Source: Porogramme epimiltina
Lineage: Eukaryota; Basidiomycota; Agaricomycetes; Polyporales; Polyporaceae
Direction of reading: 5' to 3'
NCBI GenBank assembly: GCA_900155495.1
Contig: FTLJ01000040.1
Location: 16,234-80,233 of the forward strand
DNA: 64,000 bases
In this document: positions 1 to 13,020 of the stretch, piece after piece
Numbering within the stretch: the stretch's first letter is position 1
Layout of the letters: every line of letters starts with the position of its first letter
Notes under the pieces: generated by a model
The model's database searches: none
Told to the model about the DNA's origin: nothing
What the model saw: only the letters and a program-made list of their open reading frames with translations
Position numbers and translations under genes: made by a program

Positions 1-1368
1 GCCAGGGTGCAGGAATGTTGCAAACAGACAAGGCTTCCATCGACCAGCAGCAGCAGCGACATCAAGGACGGCTGATACTGACACCATCGCGGAGAAATGT
101 CACGGATGGATGGCTCGCAAAAAGCTCCCTGCCCAATACAGGGAGCTATCCGGGTCTCACCGGGAGCGTTCAAGCGTTGACAGCGAGGACCAGGCGCGGC
201 CTCCGGAACCTGTCCGTCACGGAGGATGCTCAAGGCCGCGAAGGACAATATAGGGGCTCGTCGCGAAGTGAAGTATCCAACTAGGCCTCGATGGAGCGCA
301 TTTCCGCGCAAACGAGGTCAACGTGGCCACCGCAAGGACCAAAATAGTCCCCGAGAGTCTATCTCGTCGTCCTCGCAGCGGCCCGCAGGGGAGGTCATCT
401 GGGTGACGGTTGCGGTCCCAAGGGTCCGAATATCTGGAAGCTTCCCCCTAAACGCTACCCCAAGGCTGCGCGCCGACGTCGAATGCAGTATGTCGATTGC
501 ACGCAGCCGTCGTAGCTGCCCCGGCGGGGGCAAGCCGGTGCAGGTTTAAATGGACGAAGCCGCGGCCGGGGCTCCCCCGCACAGGGCGACGTCAAGGCCA
601 AAGACGGCCAAGCGTGATGGCGTGGCAGCTAAATCGGCCGCAGGCGGGGGGTGGAGGCGCCTTGACACCCTGCTCGGGGACGCCGGCTGCGTGCCGGCCG
701 CGCGTGGCCGTGGCGTGGCGACTGCATCTCTCTGTACAGCGTGCGGCGTGCGGCGCAGACACCGTGGCCCGTATACGTGTATGTGTATGTGCACCGGACC
801 CAGCAGGCACCCCTCCACCCTTCGCGCCGTGGAACGGCTGGCTCCACGCCCGCACGCGTCGGGAGTGGGGCGTTGAGTAGGTGGCGGGCCTCGGGGCGGG
901 GTGCGTTTACCCGGCCCGCGGCTGTGGCACGCCCTCACGTGGGCTGCGCCGTCGCGTCGCGCCCCTTGCGGGGACCCCAGAACTCACGGCGAGAACGGGC
1001 CCAGCGGTGACCTGCGCGGGTACGTCGCCGCGACAAGTGGTCCGGGCACGGCGCAGGTCCCGCTGCTGTACGCCATCCGGATGTGCTCACGCACGCACGG
1101 CACCCGGCAGCCAGGAGGCGGTGGGGAGCGCTGTGGGTGGAAGAAGAATAAGGGTGCGCAGCGCAGCCGGTGAAGCGCCGGGAGTGGCCGGGGAGCTGGA
1201 TTGCAGTGGAACGTCATCGAGGAACGGACGCGGACAGCGTACATTCATCTACGTCCGCCCTCTCCGTCCGCTTTTTTTGATCCTCCACGCTCCTTCCGCC
1301 CCCTATTCCTATCACACGCACCTCCTCGCGCAACCCCCACCTCCCTCCCTCCCCGTCCACACGCCGCC
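1..1368. other. Upstream region, no gene assigned
   Basis: This GC-rich stretch has open frames on both strands, but none shows a recognisable domain or a convincing exon chain; they look like chance frames. The last part, pyrimidine-rich from about 1250 to 1368, is likely the 5' UTR and core promoter of the tricalbin gene. A perfect 9-bp inverted repeat lies at 123-147. Confidence 0.5.
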
Positions 1369-4300
1369 ATGGCCTCCGTAGACGGGACGCCCGTCCCCCC
1401 CGCCGTCCAAGCGAAGGTAAACGGCATCGTCGAACAAGACGCCGCCAAGGGTCGCGTGCCCGTCCACACCTTCGACCCCGACGCCAGCCCCGAGGATAAG
1501 GCCGCCGCCGCAGGGAAGACCTCCGCAAAGCTGGGGCTCGAGGACGAGAGCCTCAAGTCCGCCGCGAAGGGTGAGTGTGTGTGTGCCGTTTATCCCCCAC
1601 CCCCTCTCCTCGGGTCCAGCCCCACCGCAGTCTGCCCAGCGCTGACCGCGGCCGCGCGGTAGAAATAGCCATCGACACTGGTAAGACCAGGCGCACAACG
1701 CTACCCACCATTACTATCGAAGACGCAGACCACGACCCGCACCCCAACGGCCAGGCGCCCCTCAACGCCCCGCAAACACCGACGTCCCCTACCTGGCCCA
1801 CCTCCCCCACCTCTCCCACATCCCCGACGAGTCCGGAGGCACCTGGCGCCATGCCGAACGGACTGGCACCTGAAATTCCTGACTGGTACAAGGTTGGGTG
1901 GCGGGACGTGTCGGGCATCGACCGCCCCGCATTGCAGGAGGGTGAGGCGAAGGACAAGGCCCTCCTCGACCTCTTCCTCAGCGAGCAGTTCTATGGCGAG
2001 TGGTACCACAACGCAGCTATGGTCGTCGTGGTGAGTGTCTCTTTGGTATTGAGCGGAGAGAGCGCTGCGTACTCACGTGTGCCAGGCCGTTCTCGTAACG
2101 CACTTCCTTACTCGCTTCCATTTCGGCATGGGCTGGGTGTTTATCATCCTAGCATTCTGCAACACATACTACTCAACCTCTATGGTCCGCACGCGCCGGA
2201 AGGCGCGGGACGACATCCAGCGGGAGCTTGTGAAGACGCGCCTCAGCGGCGAGAACGAGGTCGAGTCCGCGGACTGGCTCAACAACTTCCTCGACCGCTT
2301 CTGGCTCATCTACGAGCCCGTCCTATCTCGTACCATCGTCGCTTCCGTGGACCAAATCCTTTCCCAGAGCTGTCCCCCGTTCCTGGAGTCTCTTCGGCTC
2401 AGCACCTTCACCCTCGGCACAAAGGCACCCCGTATTGAAAAGGTTAAGACGTTCCCGCGCACCGAGGACGACGTCGTCCTCATGGAATGGTGGCTGTCGT
2501 TCACGCCGAACGACGTCTCCGAGTTGACTGACAAGCAGAAGCTGAATAAGGTCAACCCGAAGGTCATCCTGTCCGTCCGTCTCGGCAAGGGCTTGGCGAG
2601 TGCCGGAATGCCGATCCTGGTGGAGGACATGACATTCAAAGGCCACATGAAGATTCGCATGAAGCTCATGACGAACTTCCCTCACGTCCAGCTCGTGGAT
2701 GTGTCCTTCATGGAGAAGCCCATCATCGACTACGTCTTGAAACCTATCGGTGGCGAGACCTTTGGTTTCGACATTGCGAACGTGAGCAAAAGCGTTCCAT
2801 TCCGTGTCCATGCTGTTGACGTACGTATGTTTCAGATACCCGGGCTGTCAAGCTTCATCCGCGAAACCGTCCATTCGATTCTCGGTCCGATGATGTACGA
2901 GCCGAACGTCTTCACGCTCAACCTGGAACAAATGCTCTCTGGCGCTCCCATTGACACCGCCATCGGAGTATTGCAGGTCACCATCCAGGGTGCGCGCGAT
3001 ATTCAGACGACCAAGTTCGGCGGCGGTCGCCCTGACCCCTACGTCACCCTGAGTATCAACGAGCGTGCGGAGCTCGCGAAGACAAAGTGGAAGCACAACA
3101 CGTACGTCATAGCGCCCCTGTGTGGTTGTGTGACGTATGGGGGTATGATGTCGTCTCCTGTGCTGATTGTGCCCCTGGGCGTCTGCGCACAGGTCGAACC
3201 CGACGTGGATGGAGACCAAGTTCATCCTCGTCAACTCGCTGACGGAGAACCTGCTGTTGAAGGTCTGGGATTACAACGAGCACCGGACGAACACGGACCT
3301 CGGGTTCGCGTCCTTCGACCTCAGCAAGCTCGAGGCGGATGCCACCCAGGAGAACTTGGAGCAGTCGATTCTGAAGGACGGCAAGCCTCGCGGCACCATC
3401 CGCTTCGATGCGAACTTCTACCCTGTCTTGAAGCCTGAGATTGATGCGGGCGGCGTGGAGACCCTCCCTGACACGAGTAAGTTGGTGCCTTTCCTGTGAG
3501 ATTATATGACTCACCGTGTGCACTCTAAACAGAGGTCGGCATCGTGCGTCTCACGATCCATCAGGCTAAGGACCTTGACTCCACCAAATCCATGACTGGC
3601 GACCTCAACCCCTTCGTGAAGCTGTACACGGGTTCGAACAAACACGCAGTGCACGTGACGCGCAAAGTGCGGCACACGAACAACCCGGTGTGGGAGGACA
3701 GCTTCGAGTTCCTCTGCACGGACAAGGCGGCGGGTGTCGTGGTGGCGAAGGTGATCGATGATCGGGACTTCCTCAAGGACCCAGTGGTCGGGTACATGAG
3801 CATCCGCCTCACTGATCTCCTGAAGGCGCGTGCGACGGGCAAGGACTGGTGGCCGCTGAGCGGCGCTCAGAGTGGGAAGCTACGGGTGAGCGCCGAGTGG
3901 AAGCCGTTGAACATGGCGGGCAGCTTGCACGGGGCGGACCAGTACGTGCCTCCGATTGGTGTGGTGCGGCTCTGGTTGCAGCGCGCGACGGATGTCAAGT
4001 ATGTGGACTGCGTTATAGATGCGGTTTTCGCGGCGATGCTGACTGGGCCGCATATCAGGAATGTCGAGGCGACGCTCGGTGGCAAGGTGCGTCCTGGGAG
4101 GAGATGGTCGGGGAGAGGAACGGGGCCGCTGACTCGACGACGCGTTTATAGAGCGATCCGTACGTGCGGGTGCAGATCAACAATGTCACGCAGGGACGCA
4201 CGGAAGTCGTCAACAATAGTAAATTTTCGACATTAGCTCGTCTAGCACGGAACTTATGTCCACCCACCATGCAGACTTGAACCCCGAATGGGATCAAATC

Positions 4301-6919
4301 ATCTACATTCCGGGTAAGTGGTCCTCCAAATGAAACCTTGTACCACACAACTGAATGGACGACGCAGTGCATTCCCTGAAAGAAGTGCGGGCAGACATAA
4401 CTCTAAATGGGGATGTGGCACTGATGCGCGTGTTTTCCAGACGATGCTGCTCGAGTGCATGGACTACCAGCACCTTACCAAGGCACGCCACTACACGTCT
4501 CGCTGGCTGTCATGCGTGGAATCTGACCACGTGCCTCCCCCAGGACCGCTCGCTCGGGTACACAGAGCTCCGCGTCTCAGACCTCACGCGCCCGTCCGAG
4601 GGCGAGCAGCCCGAGTTCCTCTACGAGTCCACCGGCAAGCGCGACGTCGAGGAGCCCCTCAAGCTCGGCCACGGCGCCTTCAAGGGCAAGCTCCACTACG
4701 TCGCCGAGTTCATCCCCTCCTACGCCGTCCGCGGCATCCACTTCGACTCGGGCCCCAACGAGCTCGAGCAGGCCGCTGACCGCTCCAAGGCCGGCTCCCC
4801 CGACTCCCAGACCGGCGGCACCGTGCACGACGGCAGCGACGACGAGGACAACGCGGCCATCCCTGAGGGCATTACCGTCGAGCGCCCGGAGGACGAGGAC
4901 GGGTCCGGCGAGTCCGGGCACCGCAGGGGCAAGTCGACGGACACGACCTTGTCGGCGCGCACGACGGCGTCGACGGCGGTGGACGAGAAGCGCCCCGAGG
5001 AGCAGGGCATCGAGATGAGCAAGGAGGAGCTGCTCAAGCACCGTGCGTTCTTTATGGCGCTGCTCGTGGGTCCGCAGACGCGGCGTGCTGACAAGGCGTT
5101 GATTCGCAGAGGCGGGCGTGCTCATCTGCAACGTCATATCCGGCCGGCTGCACAAGAAGGCGCGGCTCGAGGTCCTGCTCGACGACGCCTACTGGCCCGC
5201 GTTCAGCACGGTGCGCCCGCGGAGCACGAACGCGCACTGGGAGTACATCGGCGAGGGCGTCATCAAGGAGCTCGACTTCAGCCGCGTCTGGCTCCGGCTC
5301 AACGAGGCGGACGAGGGCGACAAGGACGACATCATCGCCGAGTGGAAGGGGGACGCCAAGGCGTTCTTGGAAAAGACACTGGTGCGTGGGAGGCTGGCGC
5401 GCCAACCCGTTTCCGTGGATTAGACGCTGATGACGCGATGCCTGTGCAGGATGGCCCCTCTGAGTTCACGCTTGTGAACCAGGACGACGAGGACAAGAAG
5501 TCGGTCGTGGTCATCGAGGCCAGGTACCTCCCTGTGCCGCTCAAGCTCGAGGCTCGGGAGAGCGTGAACAGTACGCGTCTATCTTATCGCGCGGACCGGG
5601 TGCGATTTCGCTCACGGTGCTTTTCACAGACCAGGGCCTCGTCCGTGTCGACCTCCTCGACGGCCACGGCATCCGCGGCGTCGACCGGGGCGGCAAGTCG
5701 GACCCGTACGTCGTCTTCCAGCTCAACGGGCAGAAGGTGTACAAGTCGCAGACCAAGAAGAAGACGCTCAACCCGGAGTGGAACGAGAACTTCGTTGTGC
5801 AAGTGGTACGTCGTGCACGTTTCGGGGACCGTACATCCAGCTCATCCTTGACTAGCCTTCCCGCGCCGGCGCCAACTTCGAGCTGGAAGTGTTCGACTGG
5901 AACCAGATCGAGCAGGCGAAGAGCCTGGGCGAGGCCGTGGTCGACCTCGCGAGCCTCGAGCCATTCACGGCCGTCGAGCGCACCGTCGCGCTCTCGTCGT
6001 CCAAGCACGGCGACCACGGCGAGGTGCGCGTCCGGCTGCTCTTCACGCCCGAGATCATCGTCAAGTCGCGCAAGAACACGTCGACGTTCTCGTCCGCGGG
6101 GCGCGCGATGACCCAGATCGGGCACCTGCCCGTCGGCGCGGGCAAGGGCGTCATCTCTGGCGTGACGGGCGTGTTCAGGCGCCGCGGGAGCGTGAGCTCG
6201 ACGTCGTCGGACGAGCACCAGCAGCAGCGCGCGCCGGACCCGCCCGCGGGCGTCGCGTCCAAGCCGGTCGACTTTGCGGCGTTCCCGAGCCAGGCGAACG
6301 GGAATGGGAACGGGAACGGGCACGCGGCGGAGCCGGGGACGCTGCGCGTGGTCGTGCAGGACGCGAAGGATCTCGGGGCGACGGACGTTAAGCCGTACGC
6401 CCTCGTTCGCGTTGGGGACAAGGAGCATAAGACGCGGCACGTCAAGGCGGCCGCGCCGGACTGGTGAGCACTCGCGCGGTCCGACGTTGTCTGAGCCTGT
6501 GGCTAACTCACTTCGATGTAGGAACGAGTCGTTCACGTTCTCCGCGGCTCCCGGGACGCAGCCGAAGCTCTTCGTATGGGTCTACGACCACAAAACCCTT
6601 GGCAAGGACAAGCTTCTCGGATCCGCCGAGGTTGAGGTATGTTTCCTTTGAGCATGTTCGACAAAACATATCGCTCATGTGCATGTAGATCTGGCAGCAC
6701 CTGAAGCCCAGCGAAGCTGTGCCTGCGCGAGACCTCACCGTAGAGCTCCGCGAAGGCCAGGGCCTGCTCCACCTCCGGCTTGAATACGACCCTGATACTC
6801 CGCTGTCGACGAAGGGATCTCGCGCGTCTCTGGCCTCAATATCGGGCGAGAGGGTACCGCCTGTGTCTCCGTCGCGGTTCTCGCTGAGCCGGCGCCGCGG
6901 TGCCGACCGGGACGACTAG
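1369..6919 (+). CDS. Tricalbin-like SMP/multi-C2 membrane tether protein
   Basis: This is a multi-exon gene for a protein of roughly 1,500 residues related to yeast tricalbins and plant/animal extended synaptotagmins, which tether ER to plasma membrane and move lipids. The start ATG at 1369 opens a Ser/Pro/Thr-rich N-terminus with TSP repeats. A hydrophobic hairpin follows (about 2090-2180), then an SMP lipid-transfer domain starting near ESADWLNNFLDRFW (2260 on). C2 domains come next: one with RPDPYVTL (about 2960-3470), one with GDLNPFVKLY (3540-3900), one split by introns around 3950-4640, one with GGKSDPYVVF (5630-6050) and a last one with TDVKPYALV (6340-6800). A degenerate C2-like segment lies at 5110-5390. 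Short GT-AG introns join all parts in frame. The protein probably sits on cortical ER. The gene converges on the OPT transporter gene. Confidence 0.9.
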
Positions 6920-7871
6920 TCTGGCCGCCGTCCGCATCTCTTGATTACTATCTATTCACCATCTTTCCGCATTTTTCGCATTGCCCACATCCCACCGCAA
7001 CCACACCCTCCCCATTGCATGACGGACTTTGATCTCGATTCAATGTACGATGACGACGTATACGATACTATCTTGCCGCATATGTGGCACTTCACCCGTT
7101 ACCCCTTAACCCACGATCATCATATCTATACTCTGTCGACCTCCGGCCACCCCCACCGGACTTTAATGGCGCGGAACACTCCCTTGCTACCTCTCTCCTA
7201 CCCGTATTGCGATATGTTCCGCATCATGTACATCCCTCTCTCTGTCCACCGTGTTTTCCGTACGTCCGCTTCCATCGCTTTGTCTTAAATGATCTCGGTG
7301 TGCCTGAGATATTCTATGAGACCGATTGGTCGTTGGCAGTGAGCACGAGTTTGACGAGATGTCACAAATGGACCTTTACGGCACGCGGATTAGAAGTGAA
7401 GTTTAAACGTGAGACGTGACGGACGTGATTCTCATTCAGGGATGCGTACCAAGGATCATGAAGTGTAACGAAGGATACAAGGGGATGCGTAGGACCTGTA
7501 CGTGCGAAGGTGAAAAGGAGTGGAAACCGGAACGTTGTATGCCGTGTTGTGTGAAGGTGGGAGGGGATGCATAGAGCGGGGTGGGGTGGGGGTGGCGCGA
7601 AGGGTAAGGATAAGGGGGGTAACCGTAGAAGTAAGCGTTCGTAAGTCGTGATGCTATGAAAACAAGGGAGGCCGTGAGGGGGAATATGTGGACGAGACGG
7701 GACGGGGCCGGGCTAACTGTACATAATGATACAAGAACGCGGCGCCGCGGGCGCGCCGTCTAACAGACGCGCCGCGGAGCATACTGCTACAGACGCATGC
7801 GCCGTATACCGGGGACGAAAGGGGGGGACGGGACCGTAGACGGGGGACTGGAGACTGTGCGGCGCGGAGGC
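6920..7871. other. Convergent intergenic region
   Basis: This region lies between the stops of the tricalbin and OPT genes and should hold both 3' UTRs. Frames at 6941-7419 encode no recognisable domain. A G-rich tract at about 7558-7620 on the + strand is the only compositional oddity. Confidence 0.5.
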
Positions 7872-10677
7872 TTACGACCACTGCGTCGGGCCGATGGGGA
7901 CGTCGGTGACGAGCAGGCGGGGCATGCCGATCGCGTCGAACGTGTTCTGCCAGACGGTGTTGCCCCACCAGTTGAGGACGACGCCGCCGTTGGCGTACTG
8001 GAGCGCGAAGAAGACGAGGATCGCGCCGAGGGAGACGCCGATGTCGAGGCCGGCGGAGAGGATGTAGTTGAAGCGGAGCCACCAGCGGAAGTGGTAGCGG
8101 CGGATGAACCACTGGAAGAAGGCGCCGACCATCGCCCAGGAGGAGTAGTTGATGCCCGTCGCGGGCGGGAGCTGCGCGAGGCCCGCGAAGCAGACGGGGA
8201 TGTTGACGTACCGCCAGAAGGAGGTCGGGTAGCGGCGCGCGAGGAGGTAGAAGGGGATGGGGAGGAGCGCGCCGATGAGGAAGAAGTAGAGGACCCAGTT
8301 GTACCTGTAGAGCGAAGGAGGTCAGTACGAGTTGAGAGATGCGTCTGCACGAGATAACTTACGGGCCACCAGGACCGAAGAGGCGCTTGGGGCCGATACC
8401 GCCCCAGATGATACCCGCCGTCGAAAAGGTGGTGACGTCGAGGCAGTAGAAGCCGTTCTTCTGGTCGGGAGTGCAGAAGTCGGGGATGTGAGCCCACTGC
8501 CACTCCTGGACACCGACGACGACGAAGCACGCGAGCGTGGATGCGATGAGCTGCGCCATGAACATCACGCGGGGCGGGATCTTCTGGTAGTGGCCGATCT
8601 TGAGGCCGTTGAGCAGTGAGAGCGCTTGGTACATTGGGACGAAGCCCATGGTCTTGAACACCATCGAGCCGAGCGGGTGGGCGGGGAGCGCGTATCCGGC
8701 CACGAACTCGGCGAGGACGTTGATGCCGAGGAGCTGGTTCGTGATGGCACGCACGATGCCGACGGGGATAATGAAGAAGAACGCGATGGCGAGGGAGAGG
8801 ATGAACGCCCAGACGGGGAATTCGGTGGGGAAGATCTCGATCGCGACAATGCCGAAGATGAACGCGATGACGAAGAGAGCACCGTACCACCAGACGGGGA
8901 CCTCAGAGTATACGGACATCAGGCGTGCGTGGATATCCTTCTCGTCGCGTACAGAGCGGCGGAATTGGCGGATGATGTCGTGCCTGTACCAGACTGGAGA
9001 GAAGTCAGTTTTCGGCGGCATGATGAGGGCTGGGGAACTTACGGAAGGTGTGCACGATAACGGCAGTAATCACAGCGAATTGAGTTCCATAGGCAAGCAT
9101 AAGGGTCGCCGACATAAACAGAGGCGAGTAGGCCCGGTACTTCTCTTCGTCGAAGAGACCATCCGGCGTAATAACCGCGGAGATGTTGTAAGGCATTCCG
9201 AGGTTGTCGAATGCGTTCGCAGCAGAGATGGGGAAGTAGGCGGTGTTCTTGAAGTTCGTGACTGGAAGCCTAGGTAAGTCGCATGTAGCACAACGCCCCA
9301 CAAATGGTACTCACAGTACATGATGGGAGCAACCACCCAATAGATAATGACGAACATAGCAAAGATGTTGAGTTCAGTCCACCACTGTGTGAAGGCCAAT
9401 GTCAGCAATGTCGGTAAGAGAAGTCCGCAGAAAGACGTACGGGAGAGACCAGCGGGCTTCCAAGCCAGGAAATCATCGACCAATCGAAAGTCAGGAAGCC
9501 AAGGCCAAGGCCCGTGTTGTACCCGAACAGCGTGTTGATCGTCTGGTTCTCTGGTGCGATCCAGCAGACCCAGCTGAACACGCTGAGACCGGTGAACAGG
9601 AAGCCGGGGACGAAGTAGTACAGGGCGCTTGCGACCGCGGCGAAGAGGAAGAACTTCTCGCGCGAAATGTGCTTCGTCTCGACCTTGCCCCAGTTCTTGT
9701 TGAGCGTGTTGAGCAACGCGCAGCTGACAAGCGCGGACGGCCAGATCATGCTGGAAGGCCACACGAGGAGCCCGCGCGCGATACCGGCGAACGAGTATCC
9801 GATGAGCTGGGACGAAAGGGACAGCAAGAGCTGGTAGCCGACGGTCGGGCGCTGGTTGTAGAAGGCGCGCTGCGAGAGGAAGATCGTGGAGGCGTAGACG
9901 TCACTGTAGACGGCATTGGCCATGATCGTGATGACGGTGTGCTCCTTGACGCTGAACGGACCAGGGTTGAGCGACCAGACGAAGCCGAAGGTGTTGAACT
10001 GCGTCGTCGGGAGGGCCCATTCGAGGAATTTACCGGCAGGGAGCGCGACCAGCTGCGCGATGAGAGCGCTGATCGAAACCGAAGGCCCTGTGCACGAGGT
10101 GAGCACGCGCGCGGGGGTGATGTAATGGAGCTGCACGTACAGCGCGTAACGAAGAAGTGATTCAATCCGGCAAGAACGACGGAGATAATGATACCCAAAA
10201 ACCAACTGCGGAGGGCCATGAGCTAGGCACATTACATATAGAAGATGTGCACGCACGTTCGGAAAGTGTTAACCGGCATCGACGGGTCATCGTAATTCGG
10301 AACGGCTGCCCTAACTTCTGCGTATGGCGAATCCCTGTTGGTGATGTGAGCTGTGTCGGTTGCGTATAATAGTACTGTATGACATACTCGTTTTGCAGGG
10401 CAGCCTCACGAAGGTCCATTTTCGAGGGGCCACTGGTCGAGCCATACTGAGAGGATGTCTCGATATCCGAAGTACGGACGGAAGAGTTGGTCCATGATGA
10501 CCGCTTCTCGACGAAAGTGGTGGTGTCGGAGGAGGGGGAGGGGGTAGAGTAGTCCCAGTTGGGGTCGTTAAAGTGCTCGTCGAAGCTGTCATCAATGTCT
10601 TCGGGGACATCAGGAGACACATTGCGCCTCTGCAGGATCTGCGGGAAGTAGGAGGAGCTGAACGCCGTCGACGCCAT
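7872..10677 (-). CDS. OPT-family oligopeptide transporter
   Basis: A many-exon gene for a polytopic proton-coupled transporter of small peptides of about 750-780 residues. The N-terminus from ATG 10677 is hydrophilic, acidic and Ser-rich. The block RAAVPNYDDPSMPVNTFR near 10260-10310 precedes the first membrane segment (SWFLGIIISVVLAG). The family hallmark NPGPFSVKEH is read at about 9950-9980, and many hydrophobic helices follow down to 7872, ending in TDVPIGPTQWS. This is the fungal Isp4/Opt1 type, acting at the plasma membrane. At least seven short introns interrupt it. It is transcribed divergently from the TauD dioxygenase; the shared spacer holds tandem GATA sites consistent with nitrogen control. 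The exact substrate (peptide, glutathione or siderophore) cannot be told from sequence. Confidence 0.93.
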
Positions 10678-11651
10678 GGTGGCAGTACCGGACTACGAAG
10701 TCTCCGCGGAGGAACGAGAAGCGGGGCGTCGAAGGGGGGAAAGGGGGGATGGCGGGGTTGCGATGGAGGACACGCTGGGTTTTTTAAGCAGCGGCGGACG
10801 CTGCGAAGCGAGCGAACGCATGCCTAGAGTAGGCGTCGGTTCTAGTCAGACGTCCTTTCTGGGCGGGACGGTATGTTCGGTGAGGGCGGCGTGCGGGACA
10901 TCTGGTGCAAGACAATAAGAGTGAGATCAGCGATCGACACAAGACCCGCACCATCGGAAGTTTACCCGTGACGAGGCCGCGCTCCGGTGCAATGGAGCTT
11001 GAGTTACCGATGCTACGACTGCCCTGGATATGCAGTCTTTAGTGAGACATGCCCTGACCCCTTTCTCGACCTGGAACGTCGCGCCGTTGAGCACAAAGCG
11101 TTGGACTCGTCGCAGGGGATGCATTGCTTGCCTCGCCCGAGATAGAGCGGTGGCGAAATTTGTCCATCGCCGCAATGTGGGAACCAGGGGCATCGAAGGC
11201 AGTCACACCAGGTCATGCCAGAAGTGGACCTGGCTTATTGTCAATGCTCTTCCAGCCCGAACTTCGCTACGAGTAAAACACAATAGAGTGAATCACACGC
11301 ACCTCTTCCAGCGTCTCCCCAAACGCCCGTTTGAGGAGATTAGATTGTGTGCAATCTTATCTTATCTCCGGCGCTTAGTTATCTGGTGAGCCATATATTG
11401 CTCGCCTTCGACTCTCATGGCGCAAGATATCGTGACCCCCATTGGGCTCCGCCGGACCGCCGCGCGCGATACCCTGTGAGCCTAGAGTTCACTGCAGAGA
11501 TTCCGAACGCTAGTCGTGATGATTGCGCACTCGTCCCAGGTAATGACGAAGATAGCCACCTTTTAAAGTTGAGCGCAGCGAGCATAACGGCCTCGCCAGC
11601 CTACTTCCCTGAGAACCGAGCTCGGAACCGCCCCAACCCCCCTTGATCATC
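10678..11651. promoter_or_regulatory. Shared divergent promoter region, OPT transporter / TauD dioxygenase
   Basis: The 974-bp spacer separates two divergent starts. I see no coding exon that fits either gene. On the minus strand two overlapping GATAAG hexamers occur at 11356-11366. A CTCCGCGGAG palindrome lies near 10701-10712. The rest is unassigned promoter and 5' UTR. Confidence 0.5.
11356..11366 (-). promoter_or_regulatory. Tandem GATA-factor sites
   Basis: The + strand reads CTTATCTTATC, giving two overlapping GATAAG sites on the minus strand. Paired HGATAR sites are typical targets of fungal AreA/Nit2 nitrogen regulators. They lie about 285 bp upstream of the dioxygenase start and about 680 bp upstream of the transporter start. 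Function is inferred only. Confidence 0.4.
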
Positions 11652-12947
11652 ATGTCCAACGTCCAGACGATTACCGAGTCCCTGCCGACCCTGTCGCTGC
11701 GCAACAACGAGTCGGGAAACGACGCCAAGGAGGAGTACAAGTACACACACCTATTGCCCGTCTTCCCGAAGGATGAACACTACCCGCCCTTGGTTCCCTT
11801 CGAGCACGTCGATCCTGGATTCCGCGCGCTCTCGCATCCCAACCCCCGGGCCTTCCTTGACAATGCCACATCGGTGATCGATCTCACTCCCCGCCTTGGT
11901 ACCGAGGTTAGGGGGGTTAACCTGGTGGAACTCGATAACGACGGACGCGATCAGTTGGCCCTCGAGGTGCGTATCTCCGCTTCCGGGCGCCCACATTCTC
12001 ACCTATGGCGTGCCGGCCCATTGTCCCTCGCTTACGCCGATTTGGAAACCACTATAGGTCGCCCGGCGAGGAGTGGTGGTCTTCCGGGACCAGCAGCAGT
12101 TCCTTGACAGCTCCGTGGAGTGGTTCCGCTCGTGGGGCAGCTACTTCGGGCGCCTGCACATCCACCCGACGTCCGGGCACCCCGACGGCGTGCCCGAGCT
12201 GCACCTCGTGTACCGCGACGCGAACACGACGTACAACTTCGAGCTTGACGACCGCGTGCAGCCCACGGTCTGGCACTCGGACGTGTCGTACGAGCTCCAG
12301 CCGCCTGGCCTCACGACGTTCTTCCTCCTCGCGCAGCCGCGCACCGGCGGCGACACGCTCTTCACGTCCCAGGTCTCGACCCTCCGCCGCCTCTCGCCGC
12401 AGTTCGTCGAGTTCCTGAAGACGCTCAAGGCGACGCACTCCGGCTTCGAGCAGGCCGAGTTCTCGCGCGCGGGGCGCCGCGGAGGTGTCGTCCGCCGCGA
12501 GCCCGTCGAGCACGTTCACCCCGTCGTCCGCAGGCACCCCGTGACGGGCGAGGACGCGCTGTACGTGAACCGCCAGTTCACGCGCCGCATTGTCGGCCTG
12601 AAGCTCGAGGAGTCTAGTGAGTGTCCGGTCCAGTCCTGCATGAGAAAGAGCCGTACTCACGCCGCTTCTCTCAAGACGCTATCTTGAACTTCCTCTACGA
12701 CCACATCGACAAGAGCGGCGAGAACCAGGCCCGTGTGAAGTGGGCGCCCAACACTGTCGTCATTTGGGACAACCGAGTCACTGCTCACGTACGTCCGGAT
12801 CTGTTCGCCGTTTGTATAGGAGTCATTAAACTTTATCAACAGTCCGCCATCCTCGACTTCGAGGCCACGCTGGAGCGCCGTCACGGCGCTCGCATTACCC
12901 CTCAGGCTGAGCGCCCCATTCCCGCATCTGACAGCCTGAAGCTGTAA
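11652..12947 (+). CDS. TauD/TfdA-family alpha-ketoglutarate-dependent dioxygenase
   Basis: A four-exon gene for a non-heme Fe(II)/2-oxoglutarate dioxygenase of about 360 residues, resembling fungal Jlp1-type sulfonate dioxygenases. The iron-binding HxD is visible as VWHSD (about 12270). The distal histidine and the 2-oxoglutarate-binding arginine segment appear in IWDNRVTAHSAILDFE, split by an intron at about 12789-12841. TGGDTLF is a further family block at 12345. The start ATG 11652 follows a C-rich leader. Substrates in this family include taurine, other sulfonates and aromatic herbicides; the actual one is not decidable here. It is convergent with Mtq2, with only 73 bp between stops, so transcripts probably overlap. 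Confidence 0.92.
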
Positions 12948-13020
12948 AAAGCTGGAACTTAGGAGGCTACAAGGATATCTCGGGGAGTTAATGCATAGTT
13001 GTACATAGGCCGGATTCAAA

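Noticed and set aside
7787..8890. Long 367-codon minus-strand frame overlapping the OPT gene
   Set aside because: It is an out-of-frame shadow of the transporter exons; the transporter frame carries the conserved membrane segments.
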